Notes: generated from the sequence alone by a model not told the origin. A DNA stretch of 64,000 bases from Chitinimonas prasina (GCF_030160395.1 NZ_BSOG01000001.1:648117-712116); one strand, 5' to 3'. Positions 1 through 10,282 are shown, counted from the stretch's first letter. Made by a program: numbers and translations.

Positions 1-578
1 ACCCCGGCTCGCTGGTGCAGCCCGGCATGGCACAGCCCTTGACCAGCGTCACCCAGCTCGACCCTATTGCCGTCAGCTTTACCCTGCCCGAACGGGAGCT
101 GCAGCGGCTGCTGGCCGCACAGCAGGCCGGCCAGTCACCGGCTTATGTCACGCTGGACAGCGGCGAGCGCATCCAAGGCAAGCTCAGCTTCATCGACAAC
201 AACGTCAATGCCGATAGCGGCACCATCCGCCTCAAGGCGGAGTTTCCCAACGGCAGGCACCAGCTTTGGCCTGGCGCCTTCGCACGGGTGGCGGTGGATC
301 TGGGCATGGAAAAACAGGCCGTCACCCTGCCCGTCGGCGCCCTGCAGACCGGCCCGCAAGGCCAGTTTGTCTACCTGGTGGCGCCCGACAGTACCGTCAA
401 ACCCCAAGCCATCAAACTCAGCCGGGTCATAACCCAGGACGGCAAGCAGTTTGGCGTGGTCAGTGGCCTGCCCGCTGGCAAGAAGGTCGTGGTGGAAGGC
501 GGCCAGAACCTGCGCCCCGGCGCCGCCATCAGCGAAGGCAAGGCCGGTGGTGAAAAACGCCAGGGCAAACCAGGCTGA
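1..578 (+). CDS. RND efflux periplasmic adaptor subunit, C-terminal part (5' truncated)
   Basis: The reading frame is open from the window edge, so the gene begins upstream; the first visible residues (PGSLVQPG) belong to the conserved barrel hairpin of membrane fusion proteins. About 190 residues remain, covering part of the beta-barrel and the membrane-proximal domain (for example LWPGAFARV and LPVGALQ). Such adaptors link an inner-membrane RND pump to an outer-membrane channel of the TolC type. The RND pump gene follows 83 bp downstream on the same strand, which supports a shared operon. No outer-membrane factor gene follows the pump, so the channel is presumably encoded elsewhere. The substrate cannot be inferred. 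Confidence 0.93.
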   Translation, partial: PGSLVQPGMAQPLTSVTQLDPIAVSFTLPERELQRLLAAQQAGQSPAYVTLDSGERIQGKLSFIDNNVNADSGTIRLKAEFPNGRHQLWPGAFARVAVDLGMEKQAVTLPVGALQTGPQGQFVYLVAPDSTVKPQAIKLSRVITQDGKQFGVVSGLPAGKKVVVEGGQNLRPGAAISEGKAGGEKRQGKPG

Positions 579-661
579 CAGCCCCAATGGCACCGCCTAC
601 CACACCATGCCCATAGGGCCTGCCCGGCAGCATAGCCCTGATAACGCAGCGTAGAGCCCAT

Positions 662-3600
662 ATGCACCTCTCAGAAATCTGTATTCGCCGTCCTGTCATG
701 ACCACCCTGCTGTCGGTATCGGTCGTGTTACTGGGCCTGTTTGCCTACCAGAAGCTGCCGATTGCAGCACTGCCGTCCTTCGAAACACCCACCATCAACG
801 TCTCAGCCAACCTGGCTGGCGCCTCGCCCGACACCATGGCAGCCTCGGTGGCGACACCGCTGGAGAAGCAGTTCTCCACCATTGCCGGCCTCAAGCTCAT
901 CACCTCCACATCGCGCCAGGGTTCCACCAACATCACGTTGGAGTTCGACGACGACCGCGATATCGACAAGGCCGCCGTCGATGTGCAGGCGGCCCTGCTG
1001 CAAGCACAGCGCAGCCTGCCCGAAGACATGGTGGACCTGCCCTCCTACCGCAAGGTCAATCCTGCCGACCAGCCCATCATCCTGATCAGCATGACCTCGC
1101 CGTCCATGCCGCTGTCGGAGCTGAACAACTATGCCGAAAACCTGATCTCGCCCAGCTTGGCCACCATAGCTGGGGTAGCCCAGGTGAACGTGTTTGGACA
1201 GCGCAAGTACGCCGTCCGGGTCAGCATGGATCCCGACAAGCTGGCCGCCCGCGACCTGACCATGGCTGAAGTCGCCGCCGCCTTACGCGCAGCCAATGCC
1301 AATAGCCCGGTCGGGATACTGGATGGGCAGCGCCAGCAGCTCATCATTGAAGCCAACAAGCAGTTGAGCCGCGCCGAGGACTTCCGTAATCTCATCATCG
1401 CCCTCAAGAACGGCAACCCGGTGCGCCTGGGCGAACTGGCACGGGTGGAAGACAGCATCCAGTCCGTGACCTCGGCCGCTTATATAAATGGCGAACTCGG
1501 GGTGGTCATGGGCGTGCAGCGCCAGCCCAGCGCCAATACCGTGGCCGTGATAGACCGCATACGCGAAGTCATCCCCGGCCTGGTCGAACAGATGCCGGAT
1601 TCGGTCAAGCTGCAGTTCCGCAATGACCGCTCCACCTCTATCCGCGAGGCCATACACGATGTGAACTTCACCCTGGGCCTGACAGTGGCCCTGGTGGTGC
1701 TGGTGATTTTCCTGTTCCTGCGCCGCGCCACCGCCACGCTCATCCCCACCGTCACGCTGCCGGTGTCGCTGATCTCCACCTTCGCCCTGATGGCCTGGCT
1801 GGGGCATTCGCTCAACAATATCTCGCTACTGGGCATTACCCTGGCGGTGGGCCTGGTGGTGGACGATGCCATCGTGGTGCTGGAAAACATCGTTCGCTAT
1901 ATAGAAGAAGGCATGAAGCCCTTCGACGCCGCCATCAAGGGCGCCCGCGAAGTGGGCTTCACCATCGTCTCCATCTCGCTCTCGTTGGTGGCGGTCTTCA
2001 TCCCTATCTTTTATATGCCGGGGGTGATAGGCAAGTTGTTCCACGAGTTTGCACTGGTAGTGAGCCTGGCCATCCTGGTCTCGGGCGTCGCCTCGCTGAC
2101 ACTGATTCCGCTGCTCTGTGCACGCTTTCTCAAGCATGAGGACGAGAGCAAGCCGGCCAACGCCGTCAGCCGCGCCTTCGAGCGTTTCTTCGACGGCCTG
2201 CTGGGTGCCTATCGCGACACCCTGGATACTGCCCTGCGCCACCGTCCCTTTGTCCTGGGCGTGGCAGTACTGACCTTCGGGCTCAGCGCCTGGTTCTTCT
2301 ACACCATACCCAAGGGCTTCTTTCCCGAGGAAGATATCAACCAGATCACTGCCCGCAGCGAGGCAGCGCTGGATACCTCCTACCCCGCCATGCATGCGCT
2401 GCAAAAGCAAGCCGAGACCCTGGTGCGGCAGAGCCCCCATGTGGATCAGGTGGTCTCCATCGTTGGCGGCGGCTTCAACAGCAACAACAGCGGCCGCATG
2501 TTCATTAACCTCAAACCCAAGGGACAACGGCCCGATATGCAGGCCGTCATTGCCGACCTGCGCAAACGCACCAGCAATATCGCCGGCCTGCGCATGTTCT
2601 TCAGCGCCGACCAGAATCTGCAGATAGGCAGCGTGCAGTCCAACAGCAAGTTCCAGTACGTGCTGCAGAGCGTGCAGTCGGACGAGCTATACGAGTGGTC
2701 GGAAAAACTGCAGAAAGCCCTGCGCGAGGAACCCCTGCTCACCGATATCAGCAGCAATGCCCAGCGCAAGGGGCTGCAGGCCACGCTCAAGATAGACCGC
2801 GAGCAGGCCGCACGGCTAGGCGTCAGCATGGCCACCCTGCGCGACACCCTTTACGCCGCGTTCGGCGACAGACAGGTGGCTACCATCTATACCTCGTCCG
2901 ACGACTATGCCGTGATGATGCGGTTTGACGACAGTTATCGTACCGACGAAACCGCCTTCGAGAAGGTCAGGGTACGTGCCAGTACCGGCCAGCTGGTACC
3001 GCTAAAAGCCTTTGCCCAGGTGGAACGGACCATAGGCCCGACCTCGGTCAATCACCGCGGTCAGTTGCAGGCCGTGACCCTGTCCTTCAATCTGGCGCCC
3101 GGCGCCACCCTGGGGGAGGCACTCAAGCGGGTCGAGGCCGTCAAAGAGGAACTGGGCGTGCCCCAGACCGTGCTGACTACCCTGGGCGGTGATGCTGCTA
3201 CCTTCCAGTCCAGTCAGACCAGCCAGCTGGCCTTGATACTGATTGCACTGGCGGTCATCTATGTACTGCTGGGTGTGCTGTACGAGAGCTATATCCACCC
3301 CATCACCATCCTGGCCGGCCTGCCATCGGCGGCAGTAGGGGCACTGGTCACGCTCAGGCTGTTCAATATGGAACTGACCCTGATCGCGGTGATAGGCATC
3401 CTGCTGCTGATAGGCATCGTCAAGAAGAACGCCATCATGATGATCGACTTTGCCATCGAGGCCCGCCACCGGGGCGAGACTGACCCGGTGAAAGCCATAC
3501 GTGATGCCTGCCTGCTGCGCTTCCGCCCCATCATGATGACCACCCTCGCCGCCATGATGGGTGCCCTGCCCATCGCAGCCGGCCTGGGGGCCGGGGCCGA

Positions 3601-3748
3601 GCTACGGCAGCCTCTGGGCCTGGCGGTCGTCGGCGGGCTGGTGTTCTCCCAACTGATCACCCTCTATATCACGCCGGTGCTCTATCTGTTCTTTGACGGC
3701 CTGCAGGTGCGCTTCAGTGGCAAGCCGGCAGCGGCTCACCCAGGCTGA
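662..3748 (+). CDS. RND efflux pump, inner-membrane permease (HAE1/AcrB-like)
   Basis: A 1,028-residue protein of the usual length for hydrophobe/amphiphile efflux RND transporters. It starts with the typical cytoplasmic helix and first membrane segment ([12 protein letters not shown]). Two large periplasmic loops (roughly residues 35-335 and 560-860) alternate with the membrane bundles. The proton-relay pair is present as D401-D402 in [10 protein letters not shown], matching AcrB D407/D408, and the partner lysine lies in [11 protein letters not shown] of the second bundle. It uses the proton gradient to export compounds together with the adaptor encoded just upstream. The sequence resembles MdtB/MdtC or MuxB/MuxC types, but the substrate range is unknown. 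Confidence 0.96.
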   Translation: MHLSEICIRRPVMTTLLSVSVVLLGLFAYQKLPIAALPSFETPTINVSANLAGASPDTMAASVATPLEKQFSTIAGLKLITSTSRQGSTNITLEFDDDRDIDKAAVDVQAALLQAQRSLPEDMVDLPSYRKVNPADQPIILISMTSPSMPLSELNNYAENLISPSLATIAGVAQVNVFGQRKYAVRVSMDPDKLAARDLTMAEVAAALRAANANSPVGILDGQRQQLIIEANKQLSRAEDFRNLIIALKNGNPVRLGELARVEDSIQSVTSAAYINGELGVVMGVQRQPSANTVAVIDRIREVIPGLVEQMPDSVKLQFRNDRSTSIREAIHDVNFTLGLTVALVVLVIFLFLRRATATLIPTVTLPVSLISTFALMAWLGHSLNNISLLGITLAVGLVVDDAIVVLENIVRYIEEGMKPFDAAIKGAREVGFTIVSISLSLVAVFIPIFYMPGVIGKLFHEFALVVSLAILVSGVASLTLIPLLCARFLKHEDESKPANAVSRAFERFFDGLLGAYRDTLDTALRHRPFVLGVAVLTFGLSAWFFYTIPKGFFPEEDINQITARSEAALDTSYPAMHALQKQAETLVRQSPHVDQVVSIVGGGFNSNNSGRMFINLKPKGQRPDMQAVIADLRKRTSNIAGLRMFFSADQNLQIGSVQSNSKFQYVLQSVQSDELYEWSEKLQKALREEPLLTDISSNAQRKGLQATLKIDREQAARLGVSMATLRDTLYAAFGDRQVATIYTSSDDYAVMMRFDDSYRTDETAFEKVRVRASTGQLVPLKAFAQVERTIGPTSVNHRGQLQAVTLSFNLAPGATLGEALKRVEAVKEELGVPQTVLTTLGGDAATFQSSQTSQLALILIALAVIYVLLGVLYESYIHPITILAGLPSAAVGALVTLRLFNMELTLIAVIGILLLIGIVKKNAIMMIDFAIEARHRGETDPVKAIRDACLLRFRPIMMTTLAAMMGALPIAAGLGAGAELRQPLGLAVVGGLVFSQLITLYITPVLYLFFDGLQVRFSGKPAAAHPG

Positions 3749-3852
3749 GGATCTGAGGACAGGCGCACCTTCCCCCATATGAATGATGGCGTAGCGCCCT
3801 CGCCCAGCTACATTGCAGTGGTCATGGCGGCGGCGCCAGCAACGGGGGATTC

Positions 3853-5151
3853 ATGGGCAATATGCGTAGCGTTGGCAACAGCGGGCGGCACGCGGGCAGC
3901 GTCCGCGCAGGCTGCCGAGCCCACCGGCTGGCACTGATGACACTGGCCGTTTCAGCTATGTTGGCCCATGCAGGGCCTGGCCCTATCCTGGCAGCAGGCC
4001 AACCGGTCGATTGGTGGTTCGCCTTCAAGTTCAACGCCCAGACCTTTCCCGGCTGCGGCCAGGCTGCTGCAGCCAATACCTGCGCCTTTGGCGGCACCCT
4101 GCAGGCACCGTCGTCGGGCTATAGCCAGCAATATGTCTATGCCAGCAGCGCCAACGCCGAGCTGAAACAGGGCAGCAACTGCCTGGGTACGACGCCCACC
4201 GACCCGGTAGGTGCCACCTTCGGCCAGGTCTACCAGGGCAGCAGTTATTACGTGGTGTGGAACGACCAGTTCTATTCAGCCCCCGATGTCGCCCACTGCG
4301 GCAAGAGCTGCAGTGCACCGTGGGGGCATTCGAAGGGCCTGCTCGCCTGGGATGACACGGGCAATGGCCTGGTCATGCAGGTCAGCACCCCCTCCTGGCC
4401 GGCGGCAGCCAGCCAGGCACGCCCGCGCAGCGGCGATGGCAATACCCTGGGCTGCATCGCCTCGACCGACAACATCATGGTCAGCCAGCATTTCTTTGCC
4501 TTGCGCCTGAATCGCGCCGATGTCCGAACCGTCCTGCTGGCCATGCAGACCGCCAGCGTGGTGACCGACCCCACCAATCCACAGATCGTGCACAATGGCG
4601 GCCCGCAGGAGATTCAGGACCTAGTGTCCCAGTTAGGGACGAAGTCGCAGGCACGTATCGTTACCTCCGCCCCCCTCTCCACCGGCGTGCGCATCATCGC
4701 CAAGCCCGCCCGCCTGCAGGTGCCGCCCTGGCAACTGGTATCGACCGAGCTACAGAGCGCCGCCCTCAAGGTGGCCAGTTGGTGGGAGGCCGATAAACCC
4801 AGTCAGGTCATCCCCAGTACTGATGGGTCCAAGCCGCCAGCCTGCTGGGACAGCAGCCTGGCCCAGCCAGGCCCGGTGGTCAACGTCTTGGCTGGCCAGT
4901 GGGGCGGCACCCCATTCAGCCTGACCGGCGGGCTGGGTAAAAACCACAATCATGCCAAGCTGGGCATCAGCACTTCGGGCGACCGGCCCTATGCCATATT
5001 TGGCGACATGAATCAGGAAGGCACACTCGCCGGCAAATGTGGCGCCTCGCAGAATGGCCGGGGTGGTATGTTCTTCGTGGTCGAGGATGCGGCGCTCAAC
5101 CGCAGCCTGGGCGAGCTGATCGGCGGCGCGGTATCGCCACCCGCCAATTAG
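3853..5151 (+). CDS. secreted deoxyribonuclease II family protein
   Basis: A 432-residue protein with a long, basic, hydrophobic N-terminus (to about residue 48) that looks like a signal peptide. The mature part starts with PVDWWFAFKF, matching the N-terminal VDWW/YK motif of DNase II. Two H-x-K motifs are visible, H159-S-K161 in WGHSKGLLAW and H367-A-K369 in NHNHAKLGIS; they correspond to the paired HxK catalytic motifs that give DNase II its phospholipase-D-like pseudodimeric active site. The predicted activity is metal-independent cleavage of DNA, probably outside the cytoplasm. The start is preceded by a GGGGGA ribosome binding site. It converges on a secreted S8 protease, suggesting a role in scavenging extracellular polymers. 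DNase II is best known from animals, so the bacterial case is notable. Confidence 0.85.
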   Translation: MGNMRSVGNSGRHAGSVRAGCRAHRLALMTLAVSAMLAHAGPGPILAAGQPVDWWFAFKFNAQTFPGCGQAAAANTCAFGGTLQAPSSGYSQQYVYASSANAELKQGSNCLGTTPTDPVGATFGQVYQGSSYYVVWNDQFYSAPDVAHCGKSCSAPWGHSKGLLAWDDTGNGLVMQVSTPSWPAAASQARPRSGDGNTLGCIASTDNIMVSQHFFALRLNRADVRTVLLAMQTASVVTDPTNPQIVHNGGPQEIQDLVSQLGTKSQARIVTSAPLSTGVRIIAKPARLQVPPWQLVSTELQSAALKVASWWEADKPSQVIPSTDGSKPPACWDSSLAQPGPVVNVLAGQWGGTPFSLTGGLGKNHNHAKLGISTSGDRPYAIFGDMNQEGTLAGKCGASQNGRGGMFFVVEDAALNRSLGELIGGAVSPPAN

Positions 5152-5181
5152 CACTTACCGCGTGCGGATACAGAATATGAA

Positions 5182-5207
5182 AAGGCCGACACCATGATGT
5201 CGGCCTT
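5182..5207 (+). terminator. hairpin after the DNase II gene
   Basis: A perfect 10-bp stem (AAGGCCGACA with TGTCGGCCTT) and a 6-nt loop lie 30 bp after the stop codon. No clean T tract follows, so it is a probable rather than certain terminator. Confidence 0.6.
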
Positions 5208-5319
5208 GGTATTGCATGGCAGGATGGCCGGCGCGTACCGGGAGTAAGGCTGCAGCGCTGGTCGGTCAGGAAACCGTCCAGCCCCCTGTGTGCAGCCTTG
5301 ACCTACGGCCAGCCATCCA

Positions 5320-5341
5320 GCGGGGCCAGAGCTGGCCCCGC
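5320..5341 (-). terminator. hairpin after the S8 protease gene
   Basis: A perfect 9-bp GC-rich stem (GCGGGGCCA with TGGCCCCGC) and a 4-nt loop sit 25 bp downstream of the leftward protease gene. There is no obvious T run, so termination is inferred from position and stability. Confidence 0.6.
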
Positions 5342-5366
5342 TTGCTGTACATCATGCAGTGACCGA

Positions 5367-7202
5367 TTACCAGGTCAGCTTCAGGGTGTACTTGCCGTTG
5401 GTGCTGCCGGTGCCGCCAGCGTAGTAGTACACGCGAGCGTAGTAGGTAGCCGAAGCGCTGCCGTTGTTCTTCACCGAAGCGCTATCAACCTTGCCTGCGC
5501 CCAATTCGCTGGATGCCACTTGGCTGCCGGCGGAGTTGTACAGGTAGAGGTCATAGTCAGCGGTGGTCGAACCCGGGGTCATGACTGCAGCCAGGGTCTT
5601 GCCAGCAGGCAAGGTCACCTTGAAGTAGTCGGTGTCGCTGCTGGAACCCATGTTGCCGCTAACGGTGGTGCCACTGGTGGCCACGCTGTTGGCAGCGGTA
5701 CGGGTGTTGTTCGACTCGGTTTCGTTCATGGTGGTGCCGCCGCCCGGAGGCTGGGTGGTACCAATGGCAGCCTGCACGGCAGCATAGGCGTCCAGCATGC
5801 CGGTGCCGCAACCGCTACAGGTGGCCACGAAAGGACGAGCCGACGACTTCAGCTTGGCTTCCACTTCATCCGGCGTCAGCGTGGGCTTGGCCGCAATCAT
5901 CAGGGCAGCAACAGCAGCTACGTGCGGGGTAGCCATCGAGGTACCCTGGTAGTAAGCGTAGTTGTCTGCACCTGGCGTGGTGCTGCCAGCGTTCAGGGTC
6001 GACAGGATGCCGTTGGCGTCACCGCTGCTTTGGTCACCGCCAGGAGCAGCGATATCCACCAGGGTGCCGTAGTTGGAGTAGTAAGCGCGAGCACCAGTCT
6101 TGCCATAGGCAGCCACTGCCACCACGCCCGAGCAGTTGGCCGGGCTGGAGTTGCTGACGTTCTGGTTCTCGTTACCGGCAGCCACGATCACCACAGCGCC
6201 ATTGGCGCGTGCAGCGTTGATGGCGTTCTGGCTGGTGGTATCACACGCACCGCCGCCGCCCAGGGACAGGTTCAGCACCCGTGCCTTGTTCGGGTTGGTG
6301 GGCAGGCCGCTGACGGTGCCGCCTGCTGCCCAGATCATGGCATCGGCGATGTCCGAGGTATAGCCACCGCACTGGCCCAGAACGCGCATCGGCAAGATCT
6401 TGGCATTGGGGGCAATACCGGCAACACCAGCGCCATTATTGGTCACGGCAGCAATGGTGCCGGCAACGTGGGTGCCGTGCCAGCTGGAGCCGTAGGCGGG
6501 GTCGCCTTGCTGGCACTGGTTGGCGGCAGTGTAATCACCGGTATCCTTGGCATCGCTGTCGCGGCCATTACCATCGTTGGAGACGGCGGTATCGTTGATC
6601 ATGTCGTAGCCGCCCACCACATTGGCAGCCAGGTCGACGTGTGGACGATAGCCGGTATCGATCACGGCCACATTGACGCCGCTACCGGTGGACAGATCCC
6701 AGGCGTTCAGCACATTGATGCCGACCGAGCTGGTCTGCAGGGCCCACATATCAGCCCAGCGGCTGTCGTTAGGCGCAGCAGCCATGGCCGTCATCACGCG
6801 GTCAGGCTCAGCGTATTCGATATTGGCATCGGCCTTGGCCATTTGCTCGGCCAGGGCGGCGACTTCCTTCACCTTCATGCGCTTGTCCAGCTTCCAGACC
6901 TGGGTACCCAGACCACCGGAGCGCAGGAAAGTGACGTTGCCGCCGAAACGGGCAGCCACGGCTTGCAGACGGCTTTGGCGCTCGGCCTGGATGCCGGCCT
7001 GCAGCGACGCAGCGCTTGGGCCAGCCAGTTGAGCCGCGCTCAGACCGGTAGCCTTGTACTTCAGGATGATGCGATTCGTCATGTCGATGGTGTTCGACTT
7101 GGACGAACCCGAACCCGCTACCGCCGTGCCAGCCAACATGACCAACGCGAGGGCGACACCGCCTTGCTTGAACAACGGTGCCCACTCAGTGTTTCTTCTC
7201 AT
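5367..7202 (-). CDS. secreted subtilisin-like S8 serine protease with PPC domain
   Basis: A 611-residue preproprotein. Residues 1-29 form a signal peptide (GVALALVMLAGTAVA). Residues 40-140 look like an inhibitor I9-type propeptide. The catalytic domain (about 150-480) carries the full triad: D182 in VAVIDTGYRPH, H242 in HGTHVAGT and S422 in GTSMATPHVA, with the oxyanion asparagine N344 in AAGNEN. After a Gly/Pro-rich linker (QPPGGGTT) comes a C-terminal PPC domain (about 495-611: ESNNTRTAA, DTDYFKVTL, YDLYLYN), which is usually cleaved off or helps secretion. It should be exported and auto-activated to degrade extracellular protein. The ATG is preceded by CGGAGC. A long non-coding leader lies upstream. 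Confidence 0.95.
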   Translation of the reverse strand: MRRNTEWAPLFKQGGVALALVMLAGTAVAGSGSSKSNTIDMTNRIILKYKATGLSAAQLAGPSAASLQAGIQAERQSRLQAVAARFGGNVTFLRSGGLGTQVWKLDKRMKVKEVAALAEQMAKADANIEYAEPDRVMTAMAAAPNDSRWADMWALQTSSVGINVLNAWDLSTGSGVNVAVIDTGYRPHVDLAANVVGGYDMINDTAVSNDGNGRDSDAKDTGDYTAANQCQQGDPAYGSSWHGTHVAGTIAAVTNNGAGVAGIAPNAKILPMRVLGQCGGYTSDIADAMIWAAGGTVSGLPTNPNKARVLNLSLGGGGACDTTSQNAINAARANGAVVIVAAGNENQNVSNSSPANCSGVVAVAAYGKTGARAYYSNYGTLVDIAAPGGDQSSGDANGILSTLNAGSTTPGADNYAYYQGTSMATPHVAAVAALMIAAKPTLTPDEVEAKLKSSARPFVATCSGCGTGMLDAYAAVQAAIGTTQPPGGGTTMNETESNNTRTAANSVATSGTTVSGNMGSSSDTDYFKVTLPAGKTLAAVMTPGSTTADYDLYLYNSAGSQVASSELGAGKVDSASVKNNGSASATYYARVYYYAGGTGSTNGKYTLKLTW

Positions 7203-7777
7203 TGCTTATTGCTCCGTTTGCACTGCTACTTCGCGCCGTGGCTCCGCCGACGCTGGATGTAAACCACCGACCCTCCCCCATGGATGTGGGGCGGGGACGT
7301 AGAGCCTGGGGGGTGTTCGATCAGCCAGCGTCAGGCTGGCAAGGGCGAGTCGGCCGCAACATGGCGGCGCACGGCAATAGCGTGGCAACCCGGCGATAGC
7401 GCCAGGACGGGAGGAAGCGCAGCAGCGCTCGCAAACCAGGACATGCCTAACCCTCCGACAGCAGGAAGAAGCGAAAATGCTCTCCCCACCGTGACGAAAA
7501 CGGTGAGCCGGGCAACGGCCCGGCGGCGTGTTGTTCAGTTACTGGAATTGCATTGGGGAAGCCTGACTGTCGCCATCGAGCTTGTGGCCCGGATGTGACT
7601 GTCTTCAACCCGCGCAGCGGCGAGAACTCACGCGGCGGGTAAAACCGGTCTATGTGCCGGTTGGTGTGGAATGCAATCTAAGCGACATCGTGCCGTACCA
7701 ACAATTTTTTGTAGTTGCGCTGTTTGCAAACTGCAACACATGACAGTGCAGACCCGCGCCAATCAAGGCACTGCCGC
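7203..7777. other. 575-bp non-coding region with stable hairpins, upstream of the S8 protease
   Basis: No ORF here has coding character. Two adjacent perfect hairpins are visible: CACCG/CGGTG at 7487-7505 and GCCGGGC/GCCCGGC at 7507-7524 (loop AACG). The region is more structured than a simple promoter and would be the 5' leader of the leftward protease gene, or could hold a small RNA. I could not match it to a known riboswitch. Confidence 0.5.
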
Positions 7778-8131
7778 TTACCAGTCCACTTTAAGCAAAC
7801 CGGGTGGCAGTACCACATGGCAGGCTAGCCTGGGCAATGCTGGCGTATCGGCCAAAAATGTTGCAGCGCACTGCTCTGCGGTCAACAGGCCCTGGCGCGC
7901 CAGCACATTGCGCTCCTTGCCTGACATCACGACCAAAGCATCATTTTGTACCGGATAAACCGTCAGATGAACCAGACACGCACCACAAGTGCCACGGCCA
8001 CATCTCCAGTACAGTGGCAGACAGCCGTCACGGGCCAGATCGCGCACCGTATCGATCAGCAGACTACCTGTCTCGGCCTCGGTCTCTAGCGGCGCGGCCA
8101 TGCCGCCACCTTGCAATATCAACTTGGTCAT
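7778..8131 (-). CDS. 2Fe-2S ferredoxin-type iron-sulfur protein
   Basis: A 117-residue cytoplasmic protein with a plant-type [2Fe-2S] ferredoxin fold. The ligands are C44, C49, C52 (CGRGTCGAC) and C104 (RLACHV), with the usual C-x4-C-x2-C spacing. It resembles the FdV/2Fe-2S proteins that pass electrons in small redox reactions, but its partner is not visible in the neighbourhood. The ATG at 8131 (MTKLILQ) is preferred over an upstream in-frame TTG because it places the first beta strand at the N-terminus as in the family. It is transcribed away from slt, so the 100-bp gap to slt holds divergent promoters. Confidence 0.85.
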   Translation of the reverse strand: MTKLILQGGGMAAPLETEAETGSLLIDTVRDLARDGCLPLYWRCGRGTCGACLVHLTVYPVQNDALVVMSGKERNVLARQGLLTAEQCAATFLADTPALPRLACHVVLPPGLLKVDW

Positions 8132-8235
8132 AGGCTTAATGGAATGACAGTCGGTGCCGCTATGCAAGTTTTGCCTGATAACCCTTGCTACAGCTTGTGT
8201 TACAGTCGATTCAACCTTGCCCGAATGCCCGCCTT

Positions 8236-10164
8236 ATGAAGCCTGCCCTGCCCGCCCTGCTGCTTAGCCTTGCCACCCTGTTCGGCCACGCCGCCCTGCC
8301 CGACGACATGAGTGCAGCGCGCGACGCAGCCCGCACTGGCCGCCTGACCCAGGTGGCCGACCTGACCGAGCGTATCGACGGTACGCCACTGGAGATGTAC
8401 CCCCGCTACTGGTTGCTCAATGCCCAGATCGACGATGTGGCCGATAACGAGGTGACCGACTACCTGGAGCGCTACCAAGGCAGCCTGCTGGCCGACAGGC
8501 TCAGGGGCGACTGGCTCAAGAGCCTGGGCAAGCGCGGCCACTGGTCGGTTTTCGCACGCGAGTGGCCCAAGCTGCTGCAATGGGAACCCGCCAGCGAACT
8601 GCATTGCTATCGCCTGCAACTGGCCATGCAGCAAGGCGACATGGCCACCGTGCTGCGCGAGGGCAAGCCACTGTGGTTCAACGCCAAGGGCCTGGCCGAC
8701 GCCTGTGCCCCGGTATTCGACCATTTGTTCAAGCTGGGCTACCTGAACAATGAATCGGCATGGGCGCGCATACGGTTGGCCTTCGATGCCAACAACCCCG
8801 AATTCGCCATCCAGCTGCTGCCCAGGCTGGACAACCCCGCCGGCATGGATGCCCGTACCGTGCGTGCCATCGCCGCCAAGCCCGACAAGGCGGCCACCCT
8901 GCTGGCACTCAACAGCCGTGGCGGCCGCGAACTGGCCCTGTTCGCCGTCGACCGGCTGGCGCGCAGTGCACCCGATGCTGGCGTGTCCCTGCTGGGCAAG
9001 CTGAGCGAACGCCTGCCGGAAGCCGACCGCCGCCATGCCTGGAGCCAGATTGCTTACCAGGCCGCCCGCAAGCTTGATGACAGGGCGCTGGAGTGGTTTG
9101 CGCGCGGTGCCGCCCCGGCCCAGCTCGATAGCGAAGGGCGCGAGTGGTATGTGCGCAGCGCGCTGCGCCAAGGCGACTGGGCCAGCGTCGCGCTGGTGAT
9201 CGACGCCATGCCGGCTGAGCAGCAGCGCGACCCCGCCTGGCGCTACTGGCGCGCCCGTGCCTACCAGCAAGCCGGCAACAGCGTGGAAGCCAACCGCCGC
9301 TACGCCGAATTGATGGCGGAACACCATTTCTACGGTCTACTGGCACGAGACGAGATCGGCCCGGTGGTTGATGTCACCGCCGGCCGCTACAAGCCCAATG
9401 CCGAAGAACTGCAAGCCATACGCAAGCTGCCCGGGGTGCAGCGCGCCCTACTGCTCAATGACATGGACTGGCGGCTGGATGCCCTGCGCGAATGGAACTG
9501 GACCATGCGCGGGCTCAGCGACAGACAGCTGCTGGCCGCCGCCGAGGTCGCCCGCCAGGCGCAGTGGTACGACCGCGCCATCTATTCGGCGGAACGCACG
9601 CGTGAAATCCACGACTTCAGCCTGCGTTTCCTGGCCCCCTACCGCGATGTCACCCAGAGCTATGCCCGCGAGCTGGAACTGGACGATGCCTGGGTCTATG
9701 GCCTGATACGGCAGGAGAGCCGGTTTGTCACTGTGGCCCGCTCGCATGTGGGGGCGCAGGGCTTGATGCAGCTGATGCCGGCCACGGCGCGCTGGGTGGC
9801 CAAGAAGGTCGGCGTCAGCTACAGCCCGGTGGCCGTCAATGAGATAGGCACCAATGTGCAGCTGGGCACCTTCTACCTCAAGCACGTGCTGGAAAGCCTG
9901 GGCAATCAGCCTGTGCTGGCCACCGCCGCCTATAACGCCGGCCCAGGCCGCGCCCGCGTATGGCGCGCCAACCGCGCACTGGAGGGCGCCATCTACGCCG
10001 AGAGCATCCCCTTTAGCGAAACACGCGACTACGTCAAGAAGGTGATGAGCAACGCCATCTATTACTCGCAGGCTTTTGGCCGGGGCGAAACCTCGCTGAA
10101 GAAACGCCTGGGCGTCATTCCGCCCAAGGGCGGAGTGGACGTGTCGCTGGGCGATACCCCCTAA
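8236..10164 (+). CDS. slt: soluble lytic murein transglycosylase (Slt70-like)
   Basis: A 642-residue periplasmic enzyme. The signal peptide is MKPALPALLLSLATLFGHA, which fixes the start at 8236. Residues about 25-470 are alpha-helical repeats forming the Slt70 superhelical U and L domains. The C-terminal catalytic domain begins near residue 480 and shows the hallmark QESRF (catalytic E494), GAQGLMQLMPATA and AAYNAGPGR. It cleaves the MurNAc-GlcNAc bond of peptidoglycan, releasing 1,6-anhydro-muropeptides; these are the substrates for the AmpD amidase encoded further on at 28.3-28.8 kb. A strong hairpin lies just after the stop. Confidence 0.96.
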   Translation: MKPALPALLLSLATLFGHAALPDDMSAARDAARTGRLTQVADLTERIDGTPLEMYPRYWLLNAQIDDVADNEVTDYLERYQGSLLADRLRGDWLKSLGKRGHWSVFAREWPKLLQWEPASELHCYRLQLAMQQGDMATVLREGKPLWFNAKGLADACAPVFDHLFKLGYLNNESAWARIRLAFDANNPEFAIQLLPRLDNPAGMDARTVRAIAAKPDKAATLLALNSRGGRELALFAVDRLARSAPDAGVSLLGKLSERLPEADRRHAWSQIAYQAARKLDDRALEWFARGAAPAQLDSEGREWYVRSALRQGDWASVALVIDAMPAEQQRDPAWRYWRARAYQQAGNSVEANRRYAELMAEHHFYGLLARDEIGPVVDVTAGRYKPNAEELQAIRKLPGVQRALLLNDMDWRLDALREWNWTMRGLSDRQLLAAAEVARQAQWYDRAIYSAERTREIHDFSLRFLAPYRDVTQSYARELELDDAWVYGLIRQESRFVTVARSHVGAQGLMQLMPATARWVAKKVGVSYSPVAVNEIGTNVQLGTFYLKHVLESLGNQPVLATAAYNAGPGRARVWRANRALEGAIYAESIPFSETRDYVKKVMSNAIYYSQAFGRGETSLKKRLGVIPPKGGVDVSLGDTP

Positions 10165-10173
10165 CCAGCCGCC

Positions 10174-10205
10174 GCCCCCGCCTGGCGGATCATCCAGGCA
10201 GGGGC
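10174..10205 (+). terminator. GC-rich hairpin after slt
   Basis: A 12-bp stem with one mismatch (GCCCCCGCCTGG with CCAGGCAGGGGC) and an 8-nt loop starts 10 bp after the slt stop. No T tract follows, so it may be a pause or processing structure rather than a classic terminator. Confidence 0.5.
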
Positions 10206-10282
10206 GCAGCCGACGGGTGCCAAGCTGGCCTCCCCATGCAAAACCGGCTAGAACAATACATACCCTCTCGCTGGAGCCCGCC

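Noticed and set aside
5298-7262. A 654-codon plus-strand open frame opposite the S8 protease
   Set aside because: It is rich in Gly, Ala, Val and His as expected of an antisense frame of a GC-rich gene, has no domain, and the minus strand encodes an unmistakable protease.
7261-7440. Possible c-di-GMP-I (GEMM) riboswitch upstream of the S8 protease
   Set aside because: A GGGGACGTAGAGCC stretch recalls the GGGACGCAAAGCC core, but it is on the plus strand (wrong direction for the protease), and the other conserved blocks were not found.
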